60,374 nt of DNA. Source: Candidatus Sumerlaeia bacterium (lineage in GTDB: Bacteria > Sumerlaeota > Sumerlaeia > SLMS01 > JAHLLQ01). The stretch is taken from the NCBI GenBank assembly GCA_028284075.1, contig JANQSL010000261.1:1-60374 (forward strand), written 5' to 3'. This document shows, one piece after another, positions 18,701-27,453 of this stretch. Within the stretch, counting starts at the first letter, position 1. Each line of letters starts with the position of its first letter. Below the pieces are notes generated by a model. That model worked only from the letters and a program-made list of their open reading frames with translations, did not search any database and was not told the DNA's origin. A program made the position numbers and the translations under genes.

Positions 18701-21700
18701 GTCACGATTTCGCCAATCGTCACATCAAGGTTCGCCGTATGATCCAGACTCGTATCCGTGATGGATTTGATTGCGTTCGTGCCTCGTACCTGAATATCGA
18801 CGAAAGAGGTGTTGTCGCTGATCCGCTCCTCCGGATCCAGCCCGGGAAGGGATGACCACGCACCTGTCACGATGTTTGTGAATCGGTCTGTGCCTTCGAC
18901 ATCTCCTGGCACACGCGCGGTAAACGTGAAGCTCACTTCATCGCCCAGAGGCAGGGTGAAGTTATCGAGAAGGACCGGATTAAGGGTGCTTCCATCCCCT
19001 GTCAGTGGCGGGAGATCGATAGTGCCGCTCCCCTGTTGAGACACGGGCCCGAAAGCAATGAATTCAAGATCCGGTGGCAGCAGATTTGTGATGGCGGTGT
19101 TGTGAGCGGGAAGGGCACTTCCTGTAGCATGTGAAAGCGTAACAGTGTACTCGACAATGTCACTTGCATCCGGGTAGGCGTTGTCAACAGTCACGCCGAT
19201 ATCAAGGACCGCTTCGCGGACAAAGGCATTGACGCGGGAATTGGCGGCGAGACTGCCATCCTGGAACAGCTGTGCGTTATTGCGCAGGCGGTCTCCGTTA
19301 ATGTTTGCCGCGTCGTCTTTCACCAGAGCCGTGTAGCGAATCGTAATATCTTCCGGAGAATCGTCACCGTCCGGCAGGTTGGTAATCGTTCCGAAATCAA
19401 TCTCAAGCCTGTCAAGCAGTCCGTCTCCAAGCCTGTTGTCGCTCAAAACAGGAGTGTTCGCCGAAACGGAAAATGCCGGATCGATGGAAGTGATCTGAGC
19501 ACTCAGGAGTTCCATGGTATTGGGAAGCTGATCCTGAAAGCGAACGTTCTGCGCCGTCGACTCAGGGACGGAAATAGACACGTCGTAAGTCACAATCTCG
19601 CCGATGGCGACGTTGTTTCCAGTTGTGAACGTCTCCGATGTCTCGGCGATGGTTTTGGAGACGACAAAGGTCTGAATCGTCACTGTTTCATCGCCACTCA
19701 CCGGACCAAAATTCGAACCGCCTGTCGGAACGCTGAAGTAGTCAGCAGCAGCCGTATTGAGCAGCACTTCGCCAGGATACACACTGGTCGATGTGGATGC
19801 CTCGTATCGAATGACCACCAGACCTTCGTTTTCGGATGTGGAAGGATTATCTACCGGAACCATCGCCCGGGTGGACCCATTGGCATCGCGGAAATAGAAG
19901 GAGAGTCCTCCGCTGCCATCATCCATGACCACAGGTGAACTGGCAATGCTGGTGTCGGAATCATCAAGGATGGTGACAGACCCTGCACCATCAAAACTCA
20001 GATTCGGCGGGAGCTGATCGCTTACCAGCGGCACGTAAGCAGGAGCTTTACCTGTGTTTTCCAAACGAATTTCATACTGAATGGTGTCTCCCGCCTGGAG
20101 AGGGTCGGGGACGGTTACCACATTCTTTTCGATGGTAAGGAACGGGAAGCTCAGGCTGAATTCGACTTCGTCTTCAAACGTATCGATAACATTTTGTTCG
20201 TCATCTTCATAGGATCCGACACCAACGTTTCGTGTGGTGATCAGCCCCTCAGAAGACAACTCCTCCGGGCGAATGTCACGGACCGGTGTGGTGAATGCCC
20301 AGGCAAATACGGCCCCGGGAGCCACTTCGTTGAAGTTGAACTCGATTCCGTTGTTAATAATCAGATCCGGATTGGTGATGTTGTTGAAGTCCGAGTCGGG
20401 TGTACCGTCGCGGTCATCATCGTTGATTGGAAGAGGGTTTCCGAAAATGTCCGTTTCATTTGCGGCCACGATGAAGCGGGATGTGGAGATGGAATCGTTT
20501 GGTCCCGTAATCAGTGGAAGGTAATCCGTGATTGTGACGCCGAGGGTTCGAACATCGGGAAATCGGGCGATGAGCGCGAATTCAAGAAGGCTTCCCGCTT
20601 CTATGATCACGGAAGACGCATCGAACACAGGAGTACCTCCGGTGGCGTCGTACAGAGTTCCGTCCGCGGTTCTTACGGAGAGCAGGACCTTCTCGATCGT
20701 TGGACGCGGATTGGTGAAACAACTCGCGGAGCTGTCGCTGGTTGCGAGACCGTCAAGGAGAGACTGCGACTCCGAAGCGTCATCGATCAGAGCCTCCGCT
20801 GTTACCGTGTTGACGAGGGTTTCACTCGCTTCAAAATCGACTTCACCGGGACCTTCGAAAAGATCATCGATCACGAAGTCGAAAGAGATACTGCCCGTTG
20901 AAGCGGGAGACAGACCTTGTCCCTCAGCAAGGAGAAACCGGATCTCCGTATCTCCCGTGACAGGGTCGGCAACACCACTGGTTGGATCAAAGGTCCACCG
21001 GGATGCTTCTGCACCGGAAGTGACTACGCTTGCCACTCCTTCAAACGCGGCCCCGTCAGTCAGGGTGTAGCGAATAACACCCGGACCACGAAGACCATAG
21101 TATTCCGAGACGCTGTAATTGACTGTTGCCGTGACAAAATCACCGATCACGACTTCCCCTGCCGACAGGCTCGTGTTAATCGCGAGGAATTCCGCCTCAA
21201 CATTTTCCGAATCGCCCTGGCCGAGAAGGGCATTCGGTAATGCGCTTCCGTTATAGTCAGCGGAAACAATGTCGAAGGTTGTTGTGCTCAGCTCACCGCC
21301 ATCGGTCACGTCGAAGCCGTCGAGGATGAGATCATTGAGGTCGGTGCTGTAGAGAACAGAGCCGCTCGAGGGAGTCGTCAGAGGACTCGTCGAATTCGTG
21401 ATCCGGTATTTCGGGATGGCGCTTCGGTATTCGATTTCGACCGACTCATCCACGCCCAGTTCAGCCAGAGTGAACCGTAGCGTCGTCTCTCCGGGGGATG
21501 GCTCGTTTGCAAGAGCGCTTGCCGTGAGACCCGCGGGGAGGGACGCGGGTCCGAAACCAAGGAATTCACGCGTATTAGCCAGAACCTCCTCGAAGACAAT
21601 ACTCTCAACCGGTGCCAGGCTGTTACCCTGGAGACGTATCGCATTCGTGAAAGCATGGGTTTGAGTACCCGTTGCTCTTTCCGTTTCGACAACACTCGGC

Positions 21701-22431
21701 TCGGAATTTGCCGTGAAGGCGATGATATGAACCTGGACGGAAGAGGCATCCCGTTGATCGTAAGCGGTCCATTCTGAATCACTGAACACTGGCGCACTCG
21801 CCGGTGCGTCGTCATCCGCCTCGGGAAGGGCCGACGCACCACTTGGAACGGAAAAATCGACGCCCCCGAAGGTTGTTCCGGGGGGGGCGTCTGCCGGAGG
21901 AACGCCCCGCTCAAAGGGACTGTCGTCGGCATAGGCATTGGCAAAAACATCGAACATCGATCCAGGTGTCAGAGATGAAGGAGCCTGGAGCTGCAACGCG
22001 TAGCTTGTCCTGTCTCCTTCGCGAAGCGCGTCGGTTGTCTCGAAAGCAATTACCCGGCGACCAGGAAAGGTCGTTGTATCTTCGAAGAGCAACTGACCAT
22101 TCACCGGAGGAGAAGAAAGCGTCACATCAGCGGGTACATTAACAATCAAACCGATGTCGAAGGCCGATCCCTCGCTCGAACTCTCATTTTGAACGTCTAA
22201 CCTTAACGCGAACGTTGAGCCTGCAAGAACTCCGGATACGTTGAATTCGGGATCCGGCGCGTAGCCGGAACCACATCCGCCTCCATTGCCGAATGATGCC
22301 ACGGGCACGGACAGATCCAGCGTTAAATCAAGATCCAGACTTCCGTCTGTGTCTGCTCCCTGCCCCCACACGATGAGTGGGAGAGATCCCAGCAGGACTA
22401 GTGAAAGAGATTTTATCGTCGTCAACTTCAT
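15712..22431 (-). CDS. Giant secreted DUF11-repeat/LruC-like/FG-GAP surface protein
   Basis: A 2,239-residue protein with a Sec signal peptide (LVLLGSLPLIVWGQG). Acidic beta-sandwich repeats of DUF11 type, each ending in a DxLPxxx(E/S)F-like strand, recur at roughly 150-residue spacing near residues 760, 917, 1067, 1210 and 1364. Around 1537 is a LruC-like domain (AFEDLLQQTVNDFDYNDVII). Residues about 1810-2200 form an FG-GAP/VCBS propeller with DxDxDG calcium loops (DIDGNGTNDIIIATNN, DTDQDGLLEVFVGS, DIDGDGVVEILCGN). No C-terminal sorting signal is evident. It is likely a cell-surface or matrix adhesin; its place beside the exopolysaccharide operon suggests co-function, which is inference. 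The ATG at 22431 is chosen because the signal peptide follows directly. Confidence 0.88.
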   Translation of the reverse strand: MKLTTIKSLSLVLLGSLPLIVWGQGADTDGSLDLDLTLDLSVPVASFGNGGGCGSGYAPDPEFNVSGVLAGSTFALRLDVQNESSSEGSAFDIGLIVNVPADVTLSSPPVNGQLLFEDTTTFPGRRVIAFETTDALREGDRTSYALQLQAPSSLTPGSMFDVFANAYADDSPFERGVPPADAPPGTTFGGVDFSVPSGASALPEADDDAPASAPVFSDSEWTAYDQRDASSVQVHIIAFTANSEPSVVETERATGTQTHAFTNAIRLQGNSLAPVESIVFEEVLANTREFLGFGPASLPAGLTASALANEPSPGETTLRFTLAELGVDESVEIEYRSAIPKYRITNSTSPLTTPSSGSVLYSTDLNDLILDGFDVTDGGELSTTTFDIVSADYNGSALPNALLGQGDSENVEAEFLAINTSLSAGEVVIGDFVTATVNYSVSEYYGLRGPGVIRYTLTDGAAFEGVASVVTSGAEASRWTFDPTSGVADPVTGDTEIRFLLAEGQGLSPASTGSISFDFVIDDLFEGPGEVDFEASETLVNTVTAEALIDDASESQSLLDGLATSDSSASCFTNPRPTIEKVLLSVRTADGTLYDATGGTPVFDASSVIIEAGSLLEFALIARFPDVRTLGVTITDYLPLITGPNDSISTSRFIVAANETDIFGNPLPINDDDRDGTPDSDFNNITNPDLIINNGIEFNFNEVAPGAVFAWAFTTPVRDIRPEELSSEGLITTRNVGVGSYEDDEQNVIDTFEDEVEFSLSFPFLTIEKNVVTVPDPLQAGDTIQYEIRLENTGKAPAYVPLVSDQLPPNLSFDGAGSVTILDDSDTSIASSPVVMDDGSGGLSFYFRDANGSTRAMVPVDNPSTSENEGLVVIRYEASTSTSVYPGEVLLNTAAADYFSVPTGGSNFGPVSGDETVTIQTFVVSKTIAETSETFTTGNNVAIGEIVTYDVSISVPESTAQNVRFQDQLPNTMELLSAQITSIDPAFSVSANTPVLSDNRLGDGLLDRLEIDFGTITNLPDGDDSPEDITIRYTALVKDDAANINGDRLRNNAQLFQDGSLAANSRVNAFVREAVLDIGVTVDNAYPDASDIVEYTVTLSHATGSALPAHNTAITNLLPPDLEFIAFGPVSQQGSGTIDLPPLTGDGSTLNPVLLDNFTLPLGDEVSFTFTARVPGDVEGTDRFTNIVTGAWSSLPGLDPEERISDNTSFVDIQVRGTNAIKSITDTSLDHTANLDVTIGEIVTYDIVVDVAEASYSNFEVRDVLPIGMEFLQQQTFAVSASVEVNGQAGNLVSPLAPSVSPDGQTLTWTIGSINNTNRENSETETITIQYNAVVTNIAGNVAGTVLSNSVQTFYAGGSGQENTASLTIREPSLTLDLQILEAPLAAKAGDEVLYQLTVANANGDGDLTAYDVFLENALPAEVAFVSGTLQFVDGLLPISDFPASDVLNLSWPAVQPGESSTVTFKVVLNSDITNETTLSNGSSLSWTGQQGSVASTPEGSDLTGERTGDTNDNGGNANTYSTADVTNLQAGYRIAFEDLLQQTVNDFDYNDVIIQFIPEETYNQNDELTQINLVTELEARGATLNHRVVLDLNISGGADVSINRYDSGGALLSQENFISSDNPVAGIVLFESTEDALPGWGNGSAPFAANTDPAQSEEQRIKGHKTEVSVTVLQPDSNPRVDDNPVTLHLDEHFAFLYGASIEVIGTDEVVTHPWFFDTGSQDVVSGILYPDAELLGYPIQQSILVPGAWEHPWERTPAWDSHGLFNAYMLSGRTQELNWPLENVDRNNTWPTVISSAKASIAGSGAASLKNVVSEAISGTPVSIDCNGQGAKEIFAGLFDGRVQVFSGTDITTPVLTLTPQDNDKNQTSQSSPALFQNVDGHCQVFRGDESGSLHVWTLDSSLNLIDYDMAALNGTIKGTAAIANIDGIGNDEVVVQTGDSLLYILDAEMLSSRPNTPIVIGEAFDSQGHTVLTPSPALANMDVDPELEIIAVSADGVVNVMNPDGSQIPGFPIDLSAEVFASPALGDIDGNGTNDIIIATNNAFVHAIDNRGIHLQGWPTRRFFGGPSSPMLADTDQDGLLEVFVGSLDGSVYGWSSAGINLTGFPVATPSGINASPFPADIDGDGVVEILCGNDSGRLNVVSATDGTVLEDFTQEAGALILTTGTVGDVNDDGFLDVVYGSHSGVLGLLSTEVSLAENEPLWNGFRRGSDGSGNLEDPVEFLLTSSVNSIWLNLE

Positions 22432-23436
22432 GGCAACACCCGTCAAAGTATTTGAAAAACACATATGGAAGAAGTGTGCCAGCAGGATTTTCAGTTTCTT
22501 GAGATTCTTAAATCTCTCCCAAAAGCAAGAATGCTGATAATAGAAGATTTAATTTCATTGAATGATATCAAATATGATAATCGCTCCTAAATTCATGAAT
22601 ACCACTCTCGGAGATAGAATCCGCCTGCCCAATTTCAAGGCAAAGTTAGCTCATTTTCAGTGATGAGACATGAAAACACAGTGACAAACTCCGAGCCACT
22701 GTTGCTTTGAAAATATCTGACAGGCCACGTTCGGCAAAGAACCTCACGAGTTGGTGGAGCAGGTCATTGCATCGCAGATGGCAATCCGATGTCGATAAGC
22801 AGGCATTCCTGAGTGGGTTCCTGGATCACAGCCAATAGACGAAGCGGTGCTCCTTGCACGATTGTTCCTGCAAGAAAGTGTGGATCCCGACATGATCGTA
22901 ATATCGCGACTGAAGGCGAATATGGAAATCTTCATTAAACTACAACCAGGCACATTCGGGCTGTTATTTCGGCACCCTCAGATTTCTCACCTCACACGAA
23001 CGATAGATGCGTTTGTGGTTCACCCGTCAACCGCCTCAGCGAAGAAGAGCCGCTATGCTACAGGGTGGTTTCCATGTTGTCCAAAGCGCTTTGCCAGAGC
23101 GATTATGTCCACGGCTCTTCGCCTGTCGCCCCACCGCTCGCGGCGTTCACGGAGCCCGGCTGGTGTTTCCTAAATATTGGTTTTATTGTGAATCGTGGAA
23201 AAACTACAAGTTATCGCCTCAGAATCCTCCAACGGCTTAACTACAAACCGCCGAAGGAGGATTGATCTCTCGTCGAGAAGCGGAAGCGTGCGCAGCTGTG
23301 AAGTATCTGAACCACAGGCCGTCCTTCGGAATGCGGTCCGCTATTTTTAATGATCACACTTCGGGACTGGCCACTCGGATTCATGAAATCAAGACAACCA
23401 GAAGGGTTCAGTCCATGGCGAGAGCAAACAATGGAT
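22432..23436. other. Gene-poor kilobase between giant protein gene and deacetylase gene
   Basis: I find no recognisable gene here. Open frames up to about 108 codons exist on both strands but lack family motifs, low-complexity signatures or good ribosome sites. Bases 22480-22700 are markedly AT-rich and probably hold the promoter of the giant gene. They include a small hairpin, GAGATT-CTTA-AATCTC, at 22501-22516, and a partial palindrome ATCAAATATGAT near 22567. The rest (22700-23436) could be decayed coding sequence, but I cannot identify a parent. Confidence 0.5.
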
Positions 23437-24150
23437 TCATTCTCCAAGCAACTCAGGAACACTCATAAAGCCGTAGCCGCATTCCTCCAAGTGAGTGATC
23501 AGATCACTCAGACGGTTGAAGAACTTCTCTGAACGTCCAGGCCCGGTACCGACATGGACCAGCAGAAGAAAACCGTTCAGACCGTCGAGTTCATGTTTCT
23601 CAAACTCAATGATCGAATCCCAGATTGTGTCGTTTGATCGATGGTTCCTGGCACTATCCTCAGTATAGTCCGTGTGAGAAAGTGTTCCCGGCGTGAAACA
23701 GAACAGCCGGTGCCCCGCTTCCTCAGACCATCGTGCGATGTCCTCATTATACCACTCGTAGGGCGGAATCCACCACCGCATCGCATCAGGCGGCACTCCA
23801 AAATCCGCCAGAGATCTCGTGTTTGCTTCGAGATCCTTTGTGAATACGTCCTGAGAGACGAGTGTCTTTGCGCGGTCGTCCCACGGACAGTAGAGGAGGT
23901 GCCTGTCCGAATGAGGTCCGAGAACGTGTCCTTCCGTGGCGGCACGCTCAATGGCCGCTCTGTTTGCGAAATCACGCAGAAAACCACCCGTAAGATAGAA
24001 TGAACCCTTCACGCCATGTTCGGCAAGTGTGTCCAGGATGGTGTGCATCCCCTCGCCGAAATCTCCACCTGTGAATACAAGTGAGAGTCGTTTTGCATCA
24101 CGCGGACCACGAATCACCGCGCCGTGAGTGTCAGTGAGTTTTTCAGTCAC
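23437..24150 (-). CDS. CE4-like polysaccharide deacetylase family protein
   Basis: A 237-residue NodB-homology protein. The metal site motif H-x3-H is present (PHSDRHLLY, H80 and H84), as are WIPPYEWYN, where CE4 enzymes have the R-P-P-Y/F substrate groove motif, and a late LLLVHVGTGP with the usual histidine. Motif 1, normally TFDDGP, reads FTGGDFGEG, so the catalytic aspartate pair is altered. Such variants form a known CE4-related group, so activity is uncertain. There is no signal peptide. It uses a GTG start four bases after the fused permease gene and ends the transporter operon, suggesting it trims an N-acetylated or O-acetylated imported sugar. Confidence 0.8.
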   Translation of the reverse strand: MTEKLTDTHGAVIRGPRDAKRLSLVFTGGDFGEGMHTILDTLAEHGVKGSFYLTGGFLRDFANRAAIERAATEGHVLGPHSDRHLLYCPWDDRAKTLVSQDVFTKDLEANTRSLADFGVPPDAMRWWIPPYEWYNEDIARWSEEAGHRLFCFTPGTLSHTDYTEDSARNHRSNDTIWDSIIEFEKHELDGLNGFLLLVHVGTGPGRSEKFFNRLSDLITHLEECGYGFMSVPELLGE

Positions 24151-24154
24151 GCAA

Positions 24155-26065
24155 TCAACCCTTCACGGCGCCAAATGTCAGTCCGGCGACGATTTGTTTC
24201 TGGAAAAGGAAGAAGACAATGATCATGGGAATGGCGCTGGTGGTGGCTCCTGCCATGATGAGGCCGAAGTCGGCGACGTTTTGCTGTTGAAGAGTTTGCA
24301 GGCCGACCTCCAGCGTGAAAAGCTGCTCGGAACCCAACACGACGAATGGCCAGAAGAAGTTCTTCCACACTCCCGTGAAGGTCAGAATTCCCCACGCGCC
24401 GATAACCGGCCGGCAGAGGGGGAGAATCACCCGCCACCAGATGGCGAACTCGCCACAGCCGTCGATGCGAGCGGCTTCCTCCAGTTCGCGTGGCATCCCT
24501 TCGATATACTGGCGCATCAGGAACACGCCGACGGGTGAGCAGAGAGCAGGCAGGATCAGGGCCCAGTGCGTGTTCAGCAGGTCGATGTGCAGGACATTGC
24601 GAATGCCGCTGCTGATGACAATGAACAGTGGAATAACGAGGGCCTGTCCCGGCAAAATGATCGATGAAATGAATGCGGCGAACAGAATCCGCTTTCCCGG
24701 AAAGACGAGCCGGGCAAAGACATAGCCTGTCAGGCAGCTGAGCAGTACTTGCACCGCCATGGTTAACAACGACAGATAAGTGCTGTTCCAGAACCAGAGA
24801 CCGATGTTGGGTGCACTCTTGAAAAGATGTCCGTAGTTCTCCAGAGAGAAGTTTGCCGGTGAGATCTGGGGTGGATTGGACTGCAGGTAAATGCGCGGGG
24901 TCAGAGCCGACAGAAACATCCAGATCATCGGAAAAAGAAAAATCAGTGCAAGTGGCAACAGGAGCATGTGCAATGGTGCCGCTCGGGTGAGAACGCGCAA
25001 AGGAGACGGTCCCAGGGCCGGATTGCGAGGTTTGTGAAACTGCATCGCAAATTTCGACAATTTACCGGCAGCTGCTTCCAGCACATCACCGGTCACATTG
25101 AGAAACGAACCGATGGCGTCGCTGACATGCCCCACGCCGAGCTCCAGGAGCCCTTGCTTGCCGCTGCGCGTTGTATCTTTGCCGAAGACGAGAAACTGCA
25201 GGGCGGTGAAGACGGTGACGATTCCCAGCAGAATCAGCGATAATGCTCCCGCCACGCCATAGCGTCCCTGAATAAACGCCAGACTGTAAATCTCATACAC
25301 AAGCACCGTGGACGATCCGGCGGGACCGCCGTTGGTAAGTACGAAGACGAGCTCAAAGACCTGAAACGAACCGATTGTGTTCAGCACAATCAGATAGAGC
25401 GTCACCGGTCTCAGTGCGGGTACGACAACCGTCCACCAACGCAGAAGTGCGTTTGCACCGTCCACTCTGGAAGCTTCCAGAGTATCCTCCGGAACGGAAC
25501 TCAATGCGGCGAGATAAATAAGGATGTTGCCTCCGGGCCCTGCGCCAAGGGCTGCAATGATCACGGCCCAGATCGCCCACTGCGGATCTCCCGTCCAGTT
25601 GACAGGATCGATGCCGGCAAGACTCAACACATGGTTGAGAAGTCCGAAATTCGCATCATAGAGCCATTTCCAGATCATCGCGAAGACAATGGCCGATGTG
25701 ACTGTCGGCAGATAGAATGCCGCGCGATAGAACGCTTTTGATCGTCCCTTGACGGCATGTACCAGAGTTGCAATGACCAGCGATGCGATCAGGTTAAGCG
25801 GAACAAAACACACCGTGAAGAGCAATGTGTTTCGAAAGGCGCGCTCAACACGCTCCGCGACGATAACGTTGTCGAACAGGTCGTGAAAATTCTGCAGGCC
25901 AACCCACGAACTTCCACCAATGCCCGCGGCAAGATCGATGCGCTTGAACGCAATCACGACAGCCAGCACCATTGGCAGCGCAACGAATACGGCAAACAGC
26001 AGGAGTGCGGGCGAGATCATCGCATACGCGGAGAGTGCCTGATGGCGTGCGGCACGGTTTGTCAT
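24155..26065 (-). CDS. Single-chain sugar ABC permease (MalF-like and MalG-like halves fused)
   Basis: A 636-residue inner-membrane protein. Residues about 1-300 match a MalF/UgpA-type permease with its EAA loop (LEASRVDGANALLRWWTVVV). Residues about 365-636 match a MalG/UgpE-type permease with a second EAA loop (EEAARIDGCGEFAIWWRVIL) and the usual C-terminus (GLTFGAVKG). A linker of about 60 residues joins them. Each half has about six helices, so the protein equals a complete permease heterodimer on one chain. It is flanked by the sugar-binding lipoprotein gene (five bases upstream) and the deacetylase gene. No ATPase gene is in the operon. There is no stop codon or frameshift between the halves. 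Confidence 0.93.
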   Translation of the reverse strand: MTNRAARHQALSAYAMISPALLLFAVFVALPMVLAVVIAFKRIDLAAGIGGSSWVGLQNFHDLFDNVIVAERVERAFRNTLLFTVCFVPLNLIASLVIATLVHAVKGRSKAFYRAAFYLPTVTSAIVFAMIWKWLYDANFGLLNHVLSLAGIDPVNWTGDPQWAIWAVIIAALGAGPGGNILIYLAALSSVPEDTLEASRVDGANALLRWWTVVVPALRPVTLYLIVLNTIGSFQVFELVFVLTNGGPAGSSTVLVYEIYSLAFIQGRYGVAGALSLILLGIVTVFTALQFLVFGKDTTRSGKQGLLELGVGHVSDAIGSFLNVTGDVLEAAAGKLSKFAMQFHKPRNPALGPSPLRVLTRAAPLHMLLLPLALIFLFPMIWMFLSALTPRIYLQSNPPQISPANFSLENYGHLFKSAPNIGLWFWNSTYLSLLTMAVQVLLSCLTGYVFARLVFPGKRILFAAFISSIILPGQALVIPLFIVISSGIRNVLHIDLLNTHWALILPALCSPVGVFLMRQYIEGMPRELEEAARIDGCGEFAIWWRVILPLCRPVIGAWGILTFTGVWKNFFWPFVVLGSEQLFTLEVGLQTLQQQNVADFGLIMAGATTSAIPMIIVFFLFQKQIVAGLTFGAVKG

Positions 26066-26070
26066 GGCCG

Positions 26071-27453
26071 TCAGTCGTTCGCCGCGGCGTCGCGGCTTTC
26101 CCAGAAGTCGTCGAGGACGAGCTGTCCCCGTTCCTGCATGTTGCGCACGGCCGTATCGACATCGATTCGCCGCAGCAATGCAAGCTGCAGCTGTTCGCCA
26201 AGCACCTGGTCGATCTGCTGCCAGGCGGGATGTGTCGGAGGGCTGATGGCACCGGGAATCATCTCAAGGATATTGTCGAAGCGTGAATCCCCGGCGAGTA
26301 CATCCATTTTCGATTTCCGGCTCGGCAGAAGGCCCGCTTCACGATTGATTTCCTGACCGTGCTCCAGCGTCAAAAAACGGGCAAGCCGCGCCGCCGCCTC
26401 CGTGCGTCGCGGATCAGTGGGTCGTTTGAACACCATGTACGAACCGACTCCATAGGAAGCCATGACCTGTGGTTTGTCGGGCATGCGGGGATACAGAGCG
26501 ACAGCGACTCGCAGGGGATTCGGCAGATCCGTCATTTCCGGATTTTCAGCAAGCGTTTCCGCCAGACGGCGATTTTGAATGGCGACCGCATTGATGGCCC
26601 AGAGTCCCTGACAGGTTGCGGCCAGACGCCTTTCGCCTCCCGAAAATGCCGTCCATGTTGTGTCGTCGGAAATACCGCCCGCTCCCGGCAGGCTGACTCG
26701 TTCAGCGTATTCCATTTCGAGCAGTCGCCGAACTCCCCGTCGGGTCGCATCGGAGTCAATCGCCATGCGCCGACCGTCGCTGTTCATGATTTGCATGCCC
26801 TCGGCAAACAGAAACGGGTACGCCTCCCACTTCTCCTTGCCGGTATTGTATCCGATTCCATACACGTCCGTCCTGCCGTCGCCGTCGCGGTCGAATGTCA
26901 GCCGGCGTGTTGCATTGATAAACTCGCTCCATGTCCACTGCCCGTTGTCCGGCGGTTCGACGCCACGTTCCTCGAGGATATCGAGATTCAACAGGATCAC
27001 GAATCCCTCCTTGTACCATGGCATTGCCCACGTTTGTTCCTGCCACTGGACGGCACGCAATATTTCCGGGTGAACATCTTCGCGCCAGACAGTGCCGGGC
27101 ATGTCGGGAACCGGCTCGTCGAGATATTTGTCCAGAGGTTCCAGCAGACCCGCCTCCACATACTTCAGCTTCAATGTCGCACCGGCCAGGTCCGGCGGAC
27201 GTCCTGCAAACGCCGCAATGTCGAGTCGTTCTCCACCCTTTGCCCAGCTCAGCCGCGTGAACTCCACATGAACGTCCGGATTCAGACGCTCAAACTCCGC
27301 GATTTGCTCCTCCACGTATTCCGAGACTGCCGGCAGCCGCGGGTAATCCCAGAACTCGACGAGAATTTTACCCTCCGGCGCGTCGGGCGCCATGCAGGAC
27401 AGCGGCAACAGCATCGCGGTCAGCAGTATCGCCTGAAGTATTCTTCGCATCAT
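26071..27453 (-). CDS. Sugar ABC transporter substrate-binding lipoprotein
   Basis: A 460-residue family 1 extracellular solute-binding protein. The signal peptide ends in a lipobox (LLPLSC, C20). The mature start has ILVEFWDYPRLPAVSEYVEE and the interior has the family motif WTWSEFINATRRLTFDRDGD, where an acidic DRDGDGRTD loop may bind calcium. It should capture an oligosaccharide in the periplasm and deliver it to the fused permease encoded six bases downstream. Its ATG overlaps the stop of the GNAT gene by four bases. The ligand is unknown; the neighbouring deacetylase and acetyltransferase hint at an acylated or amino sugar. Confidence 0.92.
   Translation of the reverse strand: MMRRILQAILLTAMLLPLSCMAPDAPEGKILVEFWDYPRLPAVSEYVEEQIAEFERLNPDVHVEFTRLSWAKGGERLDIAAFAGRPPDLAGATLKLKYVEAGLLEPLDKYLDEPVPDMPGTVWREDVHPEILRAVQWQEQTWAMPWYKEGFVILLNLDILEERGVEPPDNGQWTWSEFINATRRLTFDRDGDGRTDVYGIGYNTGKEKWEAYPFLFAEGMQIMNSDGRRMAIDSDATRRGVRRLLEMEYAERVSLPGAGGISDDTTWTAFSGGERRLAATCQGLWAINAVAIQNRRLAETLAENPEMTDLPNPLRVAVALYPRMPDKPQVMASYGVGSYMVFKRPTDPRRTEAAARLARFLTLEHGQEINREAGLLPSRKSKMDVLAGDSRFDNILEMIPGAISPPTHPAWQQIDQVLGEQLQLALLRRIDVDTAVRNMQERGQLVLDDFWESRDAAAND

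Noticed and set aside
22744-23462. Several open frames of 60-108 codons in the gene-poor kilobase
   Set aside because: None has a convincing ribosome site, family motif or coding-like composition, and they overlap one another on both strands.
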